Shown one piece after another: positions 1 to 5,884 of a stretch of DNA of 11,033 bases. Below the pieces are notes generated by a model. It was not told where the DNA came from, ran no database searches, and was given only the letters and a program-made list of their open reading frames with translations. This stretch comes from Brevundimonas sp. (GTDB lineage: Bacteria > Pseudomonadota > Alphaproteobacteria > Caulobacterales > Caulobacteraceae): contig NZ_JAVHLH010000075.1 of NCBI RefSeq assembly GCF_031082345.1, positions 1-11,033 on the forward strand, in the 5' to 3' direction. Positions within the stretch are counted from its first letter, which is position 1. Every line of letters starts with the position of its first letter. Both the position numbers and the translations under genes were made by a program.

Positions 1-2
1 AG

Positions 3-326
3 GGCGACGAGGCGACGCCGACCATGGGCGGCGGCGGGGGAGGCGGCGGTCCGGTGTCCACCGTCAAACGGCTGGATTCCCGCGAGACCTGGAGTTTCGA
101 CATCGACGCCCGCGGGGCCGAGATCCTGCGCATCGCCGCCATCGGCGACGGCGACACCGACGTCGACCTGACGGTCCGGGACGCTGCGGGCAAGCTGCTG
201 TGCGCCGACGGTTTCGGCGACCACTATCCGGTCTGCACCCTGTCGCCCGGCGCGCCGGCGCGGCTGCGGGTGCAGGTGGTCAATCGCGGCGCGCTGTGGA
301 CCCGCGTCCAGGTCCTCAGCAACTAG
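3..326 (+). CDS. Hypothetical protein, C-terminal fragment (pre-peptidase-like beta domain)
   Basis: The open frame runs in from the left edge without a stop, so this is the 3' end of a longer gene. The ATG at position 24 has no Shine-Dalgarno sequence and leads straight into eight glycines, which looks like an internal linker and not a start. After the Gly run come about 85 residues of beta-type sequence with a GDGDTDVDLTVRD segment, two cysteines (LLCAD and PVCTL) and a C-terminal VNRGALWTRVQVLSN. This resembles the small pre-peptidase C-terminal-like domains of exported proteins, where the Asp-rich segment may bind calcium and the cysteines could form a disulfide. That resemblance is from memory of the family pattern. 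Export is inferred, since the N terminus is outside the window. It converges on the next gene with only 3 bp between stop codons. No enzymatic function can be assigned. Confidence 0.7.
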   Translation, partial: GDEATPTMGGGGGGGGPVSTVKRLDSRETWSFDIDARGAEILRIAAIGDGDTDVDLTVRDAAGKLLCADGFGDHYPVCTLSPGAPARLRVQVVNRGALWTRVQVLSN

Positions 327-329
327 GCC

Positions 330-1430
330 TCAGGCCCCGGCCTTCCTCGCGAACGACAGCGCCCCTTCCGCCAGCATCGGGACCTGGGCGGCCATGGTCT
401 TCGCATGGGCCGAGGCGGCGGTGCCGTCGCGCACCCGCCCGGCGATGCCCTGGCAGATGGCCGCCAGCCGGAACAGATTGTAGGCGAACAGCCAGTCGAG
501 GTTCGCCGGCCGCGCCCCGGTCAGGCCGGCGTAGCGCTCGACCATCTGCTCGACCGAGGGAATGCCCAGGGCCTCGATATCGGCCCCGGCGAGGCCGTTG
601 CGGGCCGTGGCCGGAATGACCCAGGCGATCAGCAGATAGGAGAAGTCGGCCATCGGATCGCCGAGGGTCGACAGCTCCCAGTCCAGCACCGCCCGCACCT
701 CGGGCGCCTCGGGGGCGAGGATCAGGTTGTCGAGCCGGAAGTCGCCGTGGACGATCCGCGTCGGTCCCTCGGGCGGCAGGGTGGCGGGCAGGAATTCGAT
801 CAGCCGGTCCATGGCCGGGATCGGCTCGATCTCCGAGGCCCGGTACTGTTTGGTCCAGCGCCCGACCTGGCGCTCGAAATAGTTGCCCGGCCGGCCGTAG
901 TCGCCGAGGCCGATGGCGGCCGGATCGAAGGCGTGCAGCGCCGCCAGCGTATCGACCTGGGCGTCATAGATGGCCCGCCGCTGGTCCGGGGTCATGCCCG
1001 GCAGTTTGAGGTCCCACAGCACCCGGCCCTCGACCTTGTCCATGACGTAGAACATCGAGCCGATCACGGTCTCGTCCGTGCACAGGGCCCACGGCCGGGC
1101 CACCGGATAGCCCTGGGCGTGCAGGGCCGAGATGACGGTGAACTCGCGGTCGACGGCATGGGCCGAGGCCAGCAGGGTTCCCGGCGGCTTGCGGCGCAGC
1201 ACATAGGTTCGGCCGGGCGTGGTCAGCTCATAGGTCGGGTTCGACTGACCGCCCTTGAACTGGCGCACCGTCAGCGGCCCGGCGTAGCCCTCGACATGGG
1301 CCGCCAGCCAATCGCCCAGCCTCGACTCGTCGAGGGCGTAGCGCGGATCGACCTCGCGCGTGCCGGAGAAGGTCGACTGGGCGTCCGTGGGGGCGTCGGC
1401 GGGGGTGTCGGCGGGGTCGGTCTGGCTCAT
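330..1430 (-). CDS. Phosphotransferase family protein (APH fold, ACAD10/11- and LvaA-like kinase)
   Basis: 366 residues with the aminoglycoside-phosphotransferase/choline-kinase fold. Visible motifs are the nucleotide-binding loop FKGGQSNPTY (58-67), RRKPPG (79-84) with the probable ATP-binding Lys81, the catalytic loop HGDFRLDN (228-235), and the metal-binding Asp250 in VLDWELSTLGDP. The GGQSNPTY and RRKPPG pattern is typical of the subfamily related to the kinase domain of ACAD10/ACAD11 and to Pseudomonas LvaA. Those proteins phosphorylate 4-hydroxyacyl substrates before an acyl-CoA dehydrogenase-like partner removes the phosphate. The substrate here is not known, and no partner dehydrogenase lies in the window. 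Antibiotic resistance is unlikely for this subfamily. The start is fixed by a 4-nt ATGA overlap with the end of glpK, implying co-transcription and translational coupling. The first 20 residues are a low-complexity Thr/Asp/Pro/Ala stretch, probably disordered. Confidence 0.93.
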   Translation of the reverse strand: MSQTDPADTPADAPTDAQSTFSGTREVDPRYALDESRLGDWLAAHVEGYAGPLTVRQFKGGQSNPTYELTTPGRTYVLRRKPPGTLLASAHAVDREFTVISALHAQGYPVARPWALCTDETVIGSMFYVMDKVEGRVLWDLKLPGMTPDQRRAIYDAQVDTLAALHAFDPAAIGLGDYGRPGNYFERQVGRWTKQYRASEIEPIPAMDRLIEFLPATLPPEGPTRIVHGDFRLDNLILAPEAPEVRAVLDWELSTLGDPMADFSYLLIAWVIPATARNGLAGADIEALGIPSVEQMVERYAGLTGARPANLDWLFAYNLFRLAAICQGIAGRVRDGTAASAHAKTMAAQVPMLAEGALSFARKAGA

Positions 1431-2920
1431 TGCGCGGCGATGATGGCGGCCTTCACCGCCCCGCGCCAGCCTTTCAGCAGCCGTTCGCGTTCGTCCGCGC
1501 CCATGCGCGGCGTCCAGCGCGCCGGCGCCTCGACCGGATGGTCCTCGAGGTCCGCAATCAGGCCGACGCCCAGCGCCGCCAGCCTGGCCGCCCCCAGCGC
1601 CGTCATCTCCTGGAAGGCCGGGCGCTCGACCGTGACCTCGCAGATGTCGGCCACGAACTGCATGGCGAAGGCGTTGGCGGTGACGCCGCCGTCAACCTTG
1701 AGCACCTTCAGCCTCGGGGCCCCGTCCCGCTCGAGCGCGTCCAGCAGGTCGCGGGTCTGGTAGGCCAGCGACTCCAGCGCCGCCCGCACCATCTGCGCCG
1801 GGCCGCTGTCACGCGTCAGGCCGGTGATGGTCCCGCGCGCCTCGGGCTCCCACCACGGCGCGCCGAGGCCGGTGAAGCCCGGGACCAGATAGACGCCGCC
1901 GTTGTCCTTCAGCCCCTGGGCCATGGCCTCGGACTGACGCGACTCCGAGATCACCTTCAGCCCGTCGCGCAGCCACTGGATCGCCGAGCCGGCCGAGAAG
2001 ATCGATCCCTCCAGCGCCCAGGCCGCCTGCCCGCCCACGGCGTAGCCCAGCGTCCCGAGCAGCCGGCTGGTCGAGGCCACCGGCGTGTCGCCGACATTGG
2101 CCACGAGGAAGGCCCCGGTGCCGTAGGTGATCTTGGCGTCGCCGGGCTTCAGCGCGCCATGTCCCACCAATGCGGCCTGCTGGTCCCCCGCCGCCCCGTG
2201 GATCGGCAGGGCGGCCCCGAACAGGGCCGGGTCGCAATCGCCGAAATGATCCGCGCAAACCCGGATGTCCGGCAGTCCCGCCATCGGGACATTGAACAGC
2301 GCCGCCAGGTCGGGCCGCCACTGGCGGGTGGCGAGGTCCATCAGGGACGTGCGGCTGGCGTTGGTGGCGTCGGTGACGTGGCGGGCCCCGCCGGTCAATT
2401 TCCAGATCAGCCAGGTCTCGATCGTCCCCAGCTTGACCTCGCCGCGTTCGGCCCGCTCGCGCGCCTCGGGAACGGCGTCCAGCAGCCAGGCGAATTTGGA
2501 GGCCGAGAAATAGGGGTCGAGGATCAGGCCCGTCGCCGCCTGCACCATCGGCTCATGGCCGGCCGCCGCCAGTTTCGCGGTCGCGGCCGCGGTGCGCCGG
2601 TCCTGCCAGACGATGGCGCGATGCAGCGGCTCGCCGGTCGCGGCATCCCAGATCACCGAGGTCTCGCGCTGGTTGGTGATGCCGACGGCGGCGAACCGCC
2701 CGACCCCGCCCGCCTTGCGGATGACCTCGCGGCAGGTCTGCAGCGTCGCGGCCCAGATTTCCGCCGCGTCGTGCTCGACCCAGCCGGGTTTGGGGAAATG
2801 CTGCGCCAGCTCGATCTGGCTGACCGCGACCGGCCTCAGCCGCCCCCCATCCCCGCACTCGAAGGCGATGGCCCGGGTCGAGGTCGTGCCCTGGTCGATG
2901 GCGAGGATGAGGGGCTTCAT
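1427..2920 (-). CDS. glpK: Glycerol kinase
   Basis: 497 residues, the normal full length for GlpK (FGGY sugar-kinase family). It phosphorylates glycerol with ATP to sn-glycerol 3-phosphate in the cytoplasm, feeding GlpD and phospholipid synthesis. The N-terminal phosphate loop is AIDQGTTSTR (7-16). The glycerol-contacting residues known from the E. coli enzyme are all found: Arg85-Glu86 in NQRETS, Trp105 in VWQDRRT, Tyr137 in LDPYFSASK, and Asp246-Gln247 in GAAGDQQA. The C-terminal ATP-binding region has ITYGTGAFL and DGGVTANAFAMQF. It is the first gene of a - strand pair and overlaps the downstream kinase by 4 nt. No glpF, glpD or glpR neighbour is present. The ATG used here has only a weak Shine-Dalgarno sequence (ctgaccgg), but the protein starts at the family's usual place (MKPLILAIDQGTT). 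Confidence 0.97.
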   Translation of the reverse strand: MKPLILAIDQGTTSTRAIAFECGDGGRLRPVAVSQIELAQHFPKPGWVEHDAAEIWAATLQTCREVIRKAGGVGRFAAVGITNQRETSVIWDAATGEPLHRAIVWQDRRTAAATAKLAAAGHEPMVQAATGLILDPYFSASKFAWLLDAVPEARERAERGEVKLGTIETWLIWKLTGGARHVTDATNASRTSLMDLATRQWRPDLAALFNVPMAGLPDIRVCADHFGDCDPALFGAALPIHGAAGDQQAALVGHGALKPGDAKITYGTGAFLVANVGDTPVASTSRLLGTLGYAVGGQAAWALEGSIFSAGSAIQWLRDGLKVISESRQSEAMAQGLKDNGGVYLVPGFTGLGAPWWEPEARGTITGLTRDSGPAQMVRAALESLAYQTRDLLDALERDGAPRLKVLKVDGGVTANAFAMQFVADICEVTVERPAFQEMTALGAARLAALGVGLIADLEDHPVEAPARWTPRMGADERERLLKGWRGAVKAAIIAAQ

Positions 2921-3168
2921 CCGGTCAGGTTAGAGCGGCGGCCCGGAGACTCAACCGGGCATCGCGGCGAAGCCGCAACCTCGACCCCTGTCCGCGAGGG
3001 GGAGGTTCATCACAACGAACACCACGAGGCACGACGAACACAACGGGTTGAGAGCTGGCGCAGGCCCCGTCGTGTCCTTTGTGGGTTCTTCGTTGTGTTC
3101 GTTGTGAAGAACCTTCCAGCCTTCAAAGTCGGCTTCGCCGGGAAGAAATGACGCGGTATGGATATCCC
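2921..3168. other. Divergent intergenic region (glpK / dehydratase)
   Basis: This is the largest gap in the window, separating two divergent operons, so promoters for both should lie here. I could not pick out convincing -35/-10 pairs. From left to right it holds a short GC hairpin gcggc-gaa-gccgc (2964-2976), a cccc/gggg dyad around tgtccgcga (about 2985-3001), and a large imperfect inverted repeat (3003-3113, listed separately). The repeat is visibly lower in GC than its surroundings. An alternative upstream ATG for the dehydratase (3148) also lies at its right end. Confidence 0.6.
3003..3113. repeat. Imperfect inverted repeat with internal tandem units (REP/MITE-like intergenic repeat)
   Basis: The left arm 3003-3032 (begins aggttcatcacaacgaac) and the reverse complement of the right arm 3084-3113 (begins aggttcttcacaacgaac) match at 26 of 30 positions, around a loop of about 51 nt. 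Each arm also has internal tandem structure. On the left, 3011-3028 and 3030-3047 agree at 15 of 18 positions with a 19-nt period. On the right, tcgttgtg occurs twice nine bases apart (3090 and 3099). The acaacgaacac vocabulary is that of dispersed intergenic repeats I recall from many proteobacterial genomes. Its place between two divergent starts argues against a terminator. Possible roles are a passive repeat or a structured 5' leader for the dehydratase transcript. Confidence 0.7.
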
Positions 3169-4170
3169 ATGCACACCGCCTCCTTCGCCGGCGTCCAGGA
3201 CGCCGCCCGCCAGATCGCCGGCCGCGCCGTGCGCACGCCGCTGATCGAGAACCCGGCCCTCAATGCCCATGTCGGCGGACGGGTGCTGCTCAAGGCCGAA
3301 AACCTGCAGCGCGCCGGGGCGTTCAAATTCCGCGGGGCGTGGAACCGCATCAGCCGGCTCACCCCCGAGGAACGGGCCCGCGGCGTCGTGGCCTACTCCT
3401 CCGGCAACCACGCCCAGGCCGTCGCCGCCGCCGCCCAGATGCTGGGTATCGAGGCCGTCATCGTCATGCCCGCCGACAGCCCGGCGGTGAAGGTCGAGGG
3501 CGTCCGCTCGTTCGGCGGCGAGGTGCGGATGTACGACCGCTACACCGAAAGCCGCGAGGCCATCGGCGAGGAGATCGCCGCCTCAAAGGGCTCGGTGCTG
3601 GTCCGCCCGTTCGACGATCCCTTCGTCATCGAGGGCCAGGGCACGGTCGGGCTGGAGATTCTGGACCAGGCCAAGGCCGTCGGCGTCGCGCCGCTGGACC
3701 AGCTGGTCTGCGGCGCCTCGGGCGGGGGGCTGATCGCCGGCATCAATCTGGTGATGGCGTCGCTGGCGTCGCACACGCCGGTGATCGCGGTCGAGCCGCG
3801 CGACTACAACGACACCCAGCTGTCGCTCGCCGCCGGCGAACGCCTGACCCATGCGCCGGCCCGGGGCACGATCTGCGACGCCCTGATGACCGACAGGCCG
3901 GGCGAGCTGACCTTCCCCATCAACCGCCGCCTCGACCGCGTCGAGACCGTCTCCGACGCCGAGGTGGCCGAGGCCGTCCGCTACGCCTTCCGGGTGCTCA
4001 AGCTGGTGGTCGAGCCCGGCGGGGCCGTGTCGCTGGCCGCCCTGCTGGCCGGCAAGATCCAGGCGCGGGATCGGACCACCGCCGTCGTCCTGTCCGGCGG
4101 CAACGTCGACCCGGCCCTGTTCGCCGCCATCATCGAAGACCGTTTCACCCCGTCCGAGGAGTCCGCATGA
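3169..4170 (+). CDS. Threonine/serine dehydratase (PLP fold type II), no ACT domain
   Basis: 333 residues of the tryptophan-synthase-beta/threonine-dehydratase family. Such enzymes deaminate L-threonine or L-serine to 2-oxobutyrate or pyruvate plus ammonia. Some relatives act as serine racemase or 3-hydroxyaspartate ammonia-lyase, and sequence alone does not separate these. Visible residues are the Schiff-base Lys53 in AGAFKFRGA, SGNHAQ (78-83) contacting PLP, the Gly-rich phosphate cup GASGGGLIAG (182-191), EPGGAVS (282-288), and a C-terminal LSGGNVD (309-315). The protein ends there, so the regulatory ACT domain of biosynthetic IlvA is absent and isoleucine feedback is not expected. I chose the ATG at 3169 because of a GGA 6 nt upstream and the usual N-terminal length. 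The in-frame ATG at 3148, seven codons earlier, has a purine run placed too close but cannot be excluded. It is coupled to the MaoC gene by an ATGA overlap. Confidence 0.92.
   Translation: MHTASFAGVQDAARQIAGRAVRTPLIENPALNAHVGGRVLLKAENLQRAGAFKFRGAWNRISRLTPEERARGVVAYSSGNHAQAVAAAAQMLGIEAVIVMPADSPAVKVEGVRSFGGEVRMYDRYTESREAIGEEIAASKGSVLVRPFDDPFVIEGQGTVGLEILDQAKAVGVAPLDQLVCGASGGGLIAGINLVMASLASHTPVIAVEPRDYNDTQLSLAAGERLTHAPARGTICDALMTDRPGELTFPINRRLDRVETVSDAEVAEAVRYAFRVLKLVVEPGGAVSLAALLAGKIQARDRTTAVVLSGGNVDPALFAAIIEDRFTPSEESA
4156..4161 (+). promoter_or_regulatory. Shine-Dalgarno of the MaoC gene
   Basis: GAGGAG sits 5 nt before the ATG at 4167, inside the last codons of the dehydratase. It supports the ATGA-overlap start, so the second gene is translated by reinitiation or independent binding on the same message. 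Confidence 0.75.
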
Positions 4171-4646
4171 GCCGCACCGAACGCCAGGGAACGCCCACGC
4201 CCGTCGCCGACCTGCCCGATCTGGTCGGACAGGAGATCGGCGTCAGCCGCTGGATCACCGTCGACCAGGCCCGCATCGACGCCTTCGCCGAGATCACCGA
4301 GGACCGCCAGTTCATCCACATCGACCCGGAGGCGGCCAAGGCCACCCCGTTCGGCGGGACCATCGCCCATGGCTTCCTGACCCTGTCGCTGCTGTCGGCC
4401 ATGACCTACGACGCCATGCCGCCGCTGGAGGGGGTGGTGATGGGGGTCAACTACGGCTTCGACAAGATCCGCTTCCTCGCCCCGGTGCGGGCCGGGTCGA
4501 ACGTCCGCGGCCGCTTCAGACTGCTGTCGGTCGAGGACAAGGGCGGCGGCCGCTGGCTGCTGAAGCACGAGGTCACGGTCGAGATCGAAGGCGCCGACAA
4601 GCCGGCGCTGGTGGCGGAATGGCTGGGGATGCAGGTGGTGGGCTAG
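4167..4646 (+). CDS. MaoC family dehydratase, NodN-like (R-specific enoyl-CoA hydratase)
   Basis: 159 residues forming one hot-dog domain, the usual length for single-domain MaoC/NodN proteins. The hydratase-2 signature is recognisable as ITEDRQFIHIDPEAA (43-57), with catalytic Asp46 and His51, followed by the helix AHGFLTLSLLS (67-77). The canonical motif is GDxNPxH. Here it reads EDRQFIH, the NodN-type variant in which Gln replaces Asn and an aromatic replaces Pro. The family reversibly hydrates trans-2-enoyl-CoA to (R)-3-hydroxyacyl-CoA in the cytoplasm. The true acyl substrate is unknown. The gene starts inside the stop of the dehydratase gene with a good Shine-Dalgarno sequence. A shared pathway with the 2-oxoacids that enzyme makes is possible but unproven. 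Its 3' end overlaps the convergent zinc-knuckle gene by 4 bp. Confidence 0.93.
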   Translation: MSRTERQGTPTPVADLPDLVGQEIGVSRWITVDQARIDAFAEITEDRQFIHIDPEAAKATPFGGTIAHGFLTLSLLSAMTYDAMPPLEGVVMGVNYGFDKIRFLAPVRAGSNVRGRFRLLSVEDKGGGRWLLKHEVTVEIEGADKPALVAEWLGMQVVG

Positions 4647-4813
4647 CCCCCGCCGATCCCCTCGATCACCCGCCCCGAGCCCTCGCAGGTCGGGCAGGGC
4701 CGGTCGCCGACCAGACCTGTGCCGTTGCAGCCGGGGCAGATGTTCTCGCCGGTCCCGGGCGTGTCCGGTTCGGCCTCGTCGCCGGGGGCGGGGGTGATGG
4801 GGACCTCGGTCAT
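4643..4813 (-). CDS. Small protein with two DnaJ-type CxxCxGxG zinc knuckles
   Basis: I translated this short frame by hand. It is 56 residues, starting MTEVPITPAPGDEAEP and ending RVIEGIGGG. An acidic, Pro-rich tail of about 24 residues is followed by CPGCNGTG (26-33) and CPTCEGSG (40-47), separated by LVGDRP. These are two repeats of the DnaJ zinc-centre motif, and the four cysteines could bind one Zn2+. There is no J domain or substrate-binding domain, so it is not a chaperone by itself. Stand-alone proteins of this kind are usually annotated as DnaJ-like zinc-finger or hypothetical, and I know of no proven role. It lies 31 nt downstream of the oxidoreductase on the same strand and may be the last gene of that operon. 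No strong Shine-Dalgarno sequence is visible. Conserved cysteine spacing over a whole ATG-to-stop frame that fills the gap makes a real gene likely. Confidence 0.82.
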   Translation of the reverse strand: MTEVPITPAPGDEAEPDTPGTGENICPGCNGTGLVGDRPCPTCEGSGRVIEGIGGG

Positions 4814-4844
4814 GCGCCGGTAACGCGCGGGCGCGGCGGAGGGT

Positions 4845-5780
4845 TCAGCCCTCGCCGAGGCACCTCAGCGCCACTTCCAGATTGCGCAGTCCATCCTCGC
4901 CGGTCACCGCCGCCGGTTCGCCGGTGCGGATGGCGTGGGCGAAGGCTTCCAGCTCCTTCTTCAGCGGCTCGGCGGGCCAGCTGTTGACGGCGCGGGTCTG
5001 GTAGGAGCCGTCGGCCTGCTGGCCGAAATATTCGGTGACCTGGCGGGTGATCAGGTCGGCCACCACGAATTTGTTGCGCGTCGCCACCTGCAGGGTGCGG
5101 ACCTTGTAGGGGGTCACCCAGTTGGTGGTGATGTGGGCGATGACCCCGTTCTCGAGCCGGAACTGCAGCAGGGCGGTGTCCTCGCGCTCGGCGCGGGTGC
5201 GGGCCAGCTGCGGCTGGACCTCCGTGATCTCGCTGTCGGTCAGGTGGCGGATGATGTCGATGTCGTGCACCGCCAGGTCGATGACCACCCCGACCTCGCC
5301 CATGCGCGGCGGGAAGGGGCCGACCCGGGTGATCTGGATCGAGATGATGTCGTCGCCGTCGATGGCGCGCTTGACCGCGTCGACGGCCGGATTGAAGCGC
5401 TCGACCTGGCCGACCATCAGCACGCGCTTGTTGGCCCTGGCCGCGTCGATCATGCGCTGGGCGTCGGCGATCGTCGCGGCGATCGGCTTTTCGACCAGCA
5501 CATGGACGCCCTTCTCCAGCATGGCCACGGTCAGGTCGGCGTGGGTGCGGTTCGGGGTCGCCACCACGGCGGCGTCCAGCCCGGCGGCGACGAAGGCCTC
5601 GGCCGTGGTCACGGGACTGGCTCCATAGGCGGCGGCCACCCCCTCGGCGACGGCGGCGTCGGGATCGAACACATGGGTCAGCTCGACGTCGCGGATGTCG
5701 GACAGGACGCGGGCGTGGTTGCGCCCCATGACCCCCGCGCCGGCGACGCCGAACCTGAGGGTGGTTTGATGAGTGGTCAT
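4845..5780 (-). CDS. Gfo/Idh/MocA oxidoreductase, probable UDP-GlcNAc(A) 3-dehydrogenase (GnnA/WlbA-like)
   Basis: 311 residues. An N-terminal Rossmann domain carries FGVAGAGVMGRNHAR (10-24, GxGxxG), the strand VFDPD after it, and VEKPIA with the conserved Lys98. The C-terminal Gfo/Idh domain carries GQVERFNPAV (124-133) and DLAVHDIDIIRHL (168-180), whose Asp and His are the usual catalytic pair. The xVERFNPA signature is typical of sugar-nucleotide 3-dehydrogenases such as GnnA (UDP-GlcNAc) and WlbA/WbpB (UDP-GlcNAcA), which oxidise the C3 hydroxyl with NAD(P)+. The product would be the 3-keto substrate of the PLP aminotransferase encoded just upstream on the same strand, giving a UDP-3-amino sugar. 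Which nucleotide sugar is used cannot be settled from motifs. A strong AGGAGG 6 nt before the ATG fixes the start. A long structured repeat fills the gap to the aminotransferase gene. Confidence 0.9.
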   Translation of the reverse strand: MTTHQTTLRFGVAGAGVMGRNHARVLSDIRDVELTHVFDPDAAVAEGVAAAYGASPVTTAEAFVAAGLDAAVVATPNRTHADLTVAMLEKGVHVLVEKPIAATIADAQRMIDAARANKRVLMVGQVERFNPAVDAVKRAIDGDDIISIQITRVGPFPPRMGEVGVVIDLAVHDIDIIRHLTDSEITEVQPQLARTRAEREDTALLQFRLENGVIAHITTNWVTPYKVRTLQVATRNKFVVADLITRQVTEYFGQQADGSYQTRAVNSWPAEPLKKELEAFAHAIRTGEPAAVTGEDGLRNLEVALRCLGEG

Positions 5781-5786
5781 GCCCTG

Positions 5787-5792
5787 CCTCCT
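5787..5792 (-). promoter_or_regulatory. Strong Shine-Dalgarno of the oxidoreductase gene
   Basis: Read on the - strand this is AGGAGG, 6 nt before the ATG at 5780. It is the strongest ribosome-binding site in the window and lies just past the foot of the cloverleaf-like repeat. The second gene of this operon therefore appears to be translated independently of the first. Confidence 0.8.
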
Positions 5793-5797
5793 AACCC

Positions 5798-5882
5798 GTC
5801 ATTCCGGGGCCGCGAAGCGGAACCCGGGACCGCGTCTGAACGCCCGGGTTCCGGATCGGCTCTGCGAGCCGTCCGGAATGAC
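5798..5882. repeat. Cloverleaf-like REP element between the two amino-sugar genes
   Basis: An 85-nt inverted repeat that can fold with an outer stem and three arms. The outer stem is gtcattccgg (5798-5807) with ccggaatgac (5873-5882), 10 of 10 pairs. The first arm is ccgc-gaa-gcgg (5810-5820). The second is ggaacccggg (5819-5828) with cccgggttcc (5843-5852), 10 of 10 pairs around a 14-nt loop. It shares two bases with the first arm, so they compete at the junction. The third is cggctc-tgc-gagccg (5857-5871), 6 pairs. It starts 2 nt after the aminotransferase stop and ends 5 nt before the oxidoreductase Shine-Dalgarno sequence. The tcattccgg and gaacccggg words match the REP-type repeats I recall from Caulobacter relatives. 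It lacks a U-tract, so a mRNA-stability or spacer role is likelier than termination. Confidence 0.8.
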
Positions 5883-5884
5883 CG

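Noticed and set aside
405..1763. Long open frame of 452 codons on the + strand
   Set aside because: It is antisense to the phosphotransferase and glpK, both with full catalytic motifs. The translation is Arg/Gly/Pro-rich low complexity, as expected for shadow frames in GC-rich DNA.
2964..3005. GC hairpins near the glpK start as Rho-independent terminators
   Set aside because: No T-tract follows on either strand, and the position is upstream of both genes.
1430..3151. 573-codon + strand open frame opposite glpK
   Set aside because: Same reasoning: composition-driven shadow of glpK with no recognisable domain. Its tail merely reads through the intergenic inverted repeat.
3339..4166. Extension of the MaoC frame upstream across the dehydratase gene
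   Set aside because: This part is a +1-type shadow of the dehydratase, Arg-rich and without domains. MaoC homology starts just after the ATG at 4167, which has GAGGAG in front.
5798..5882. Reading the structured repeat as a tRNA or riboswitch
   Set aside because: The fold is cloverleaf-like, but it has no anticodon-arm sequence, T-loop consensus or CCA-compatible acceptor, and matches no riboswitch core I know. The REP-type words explain it better.
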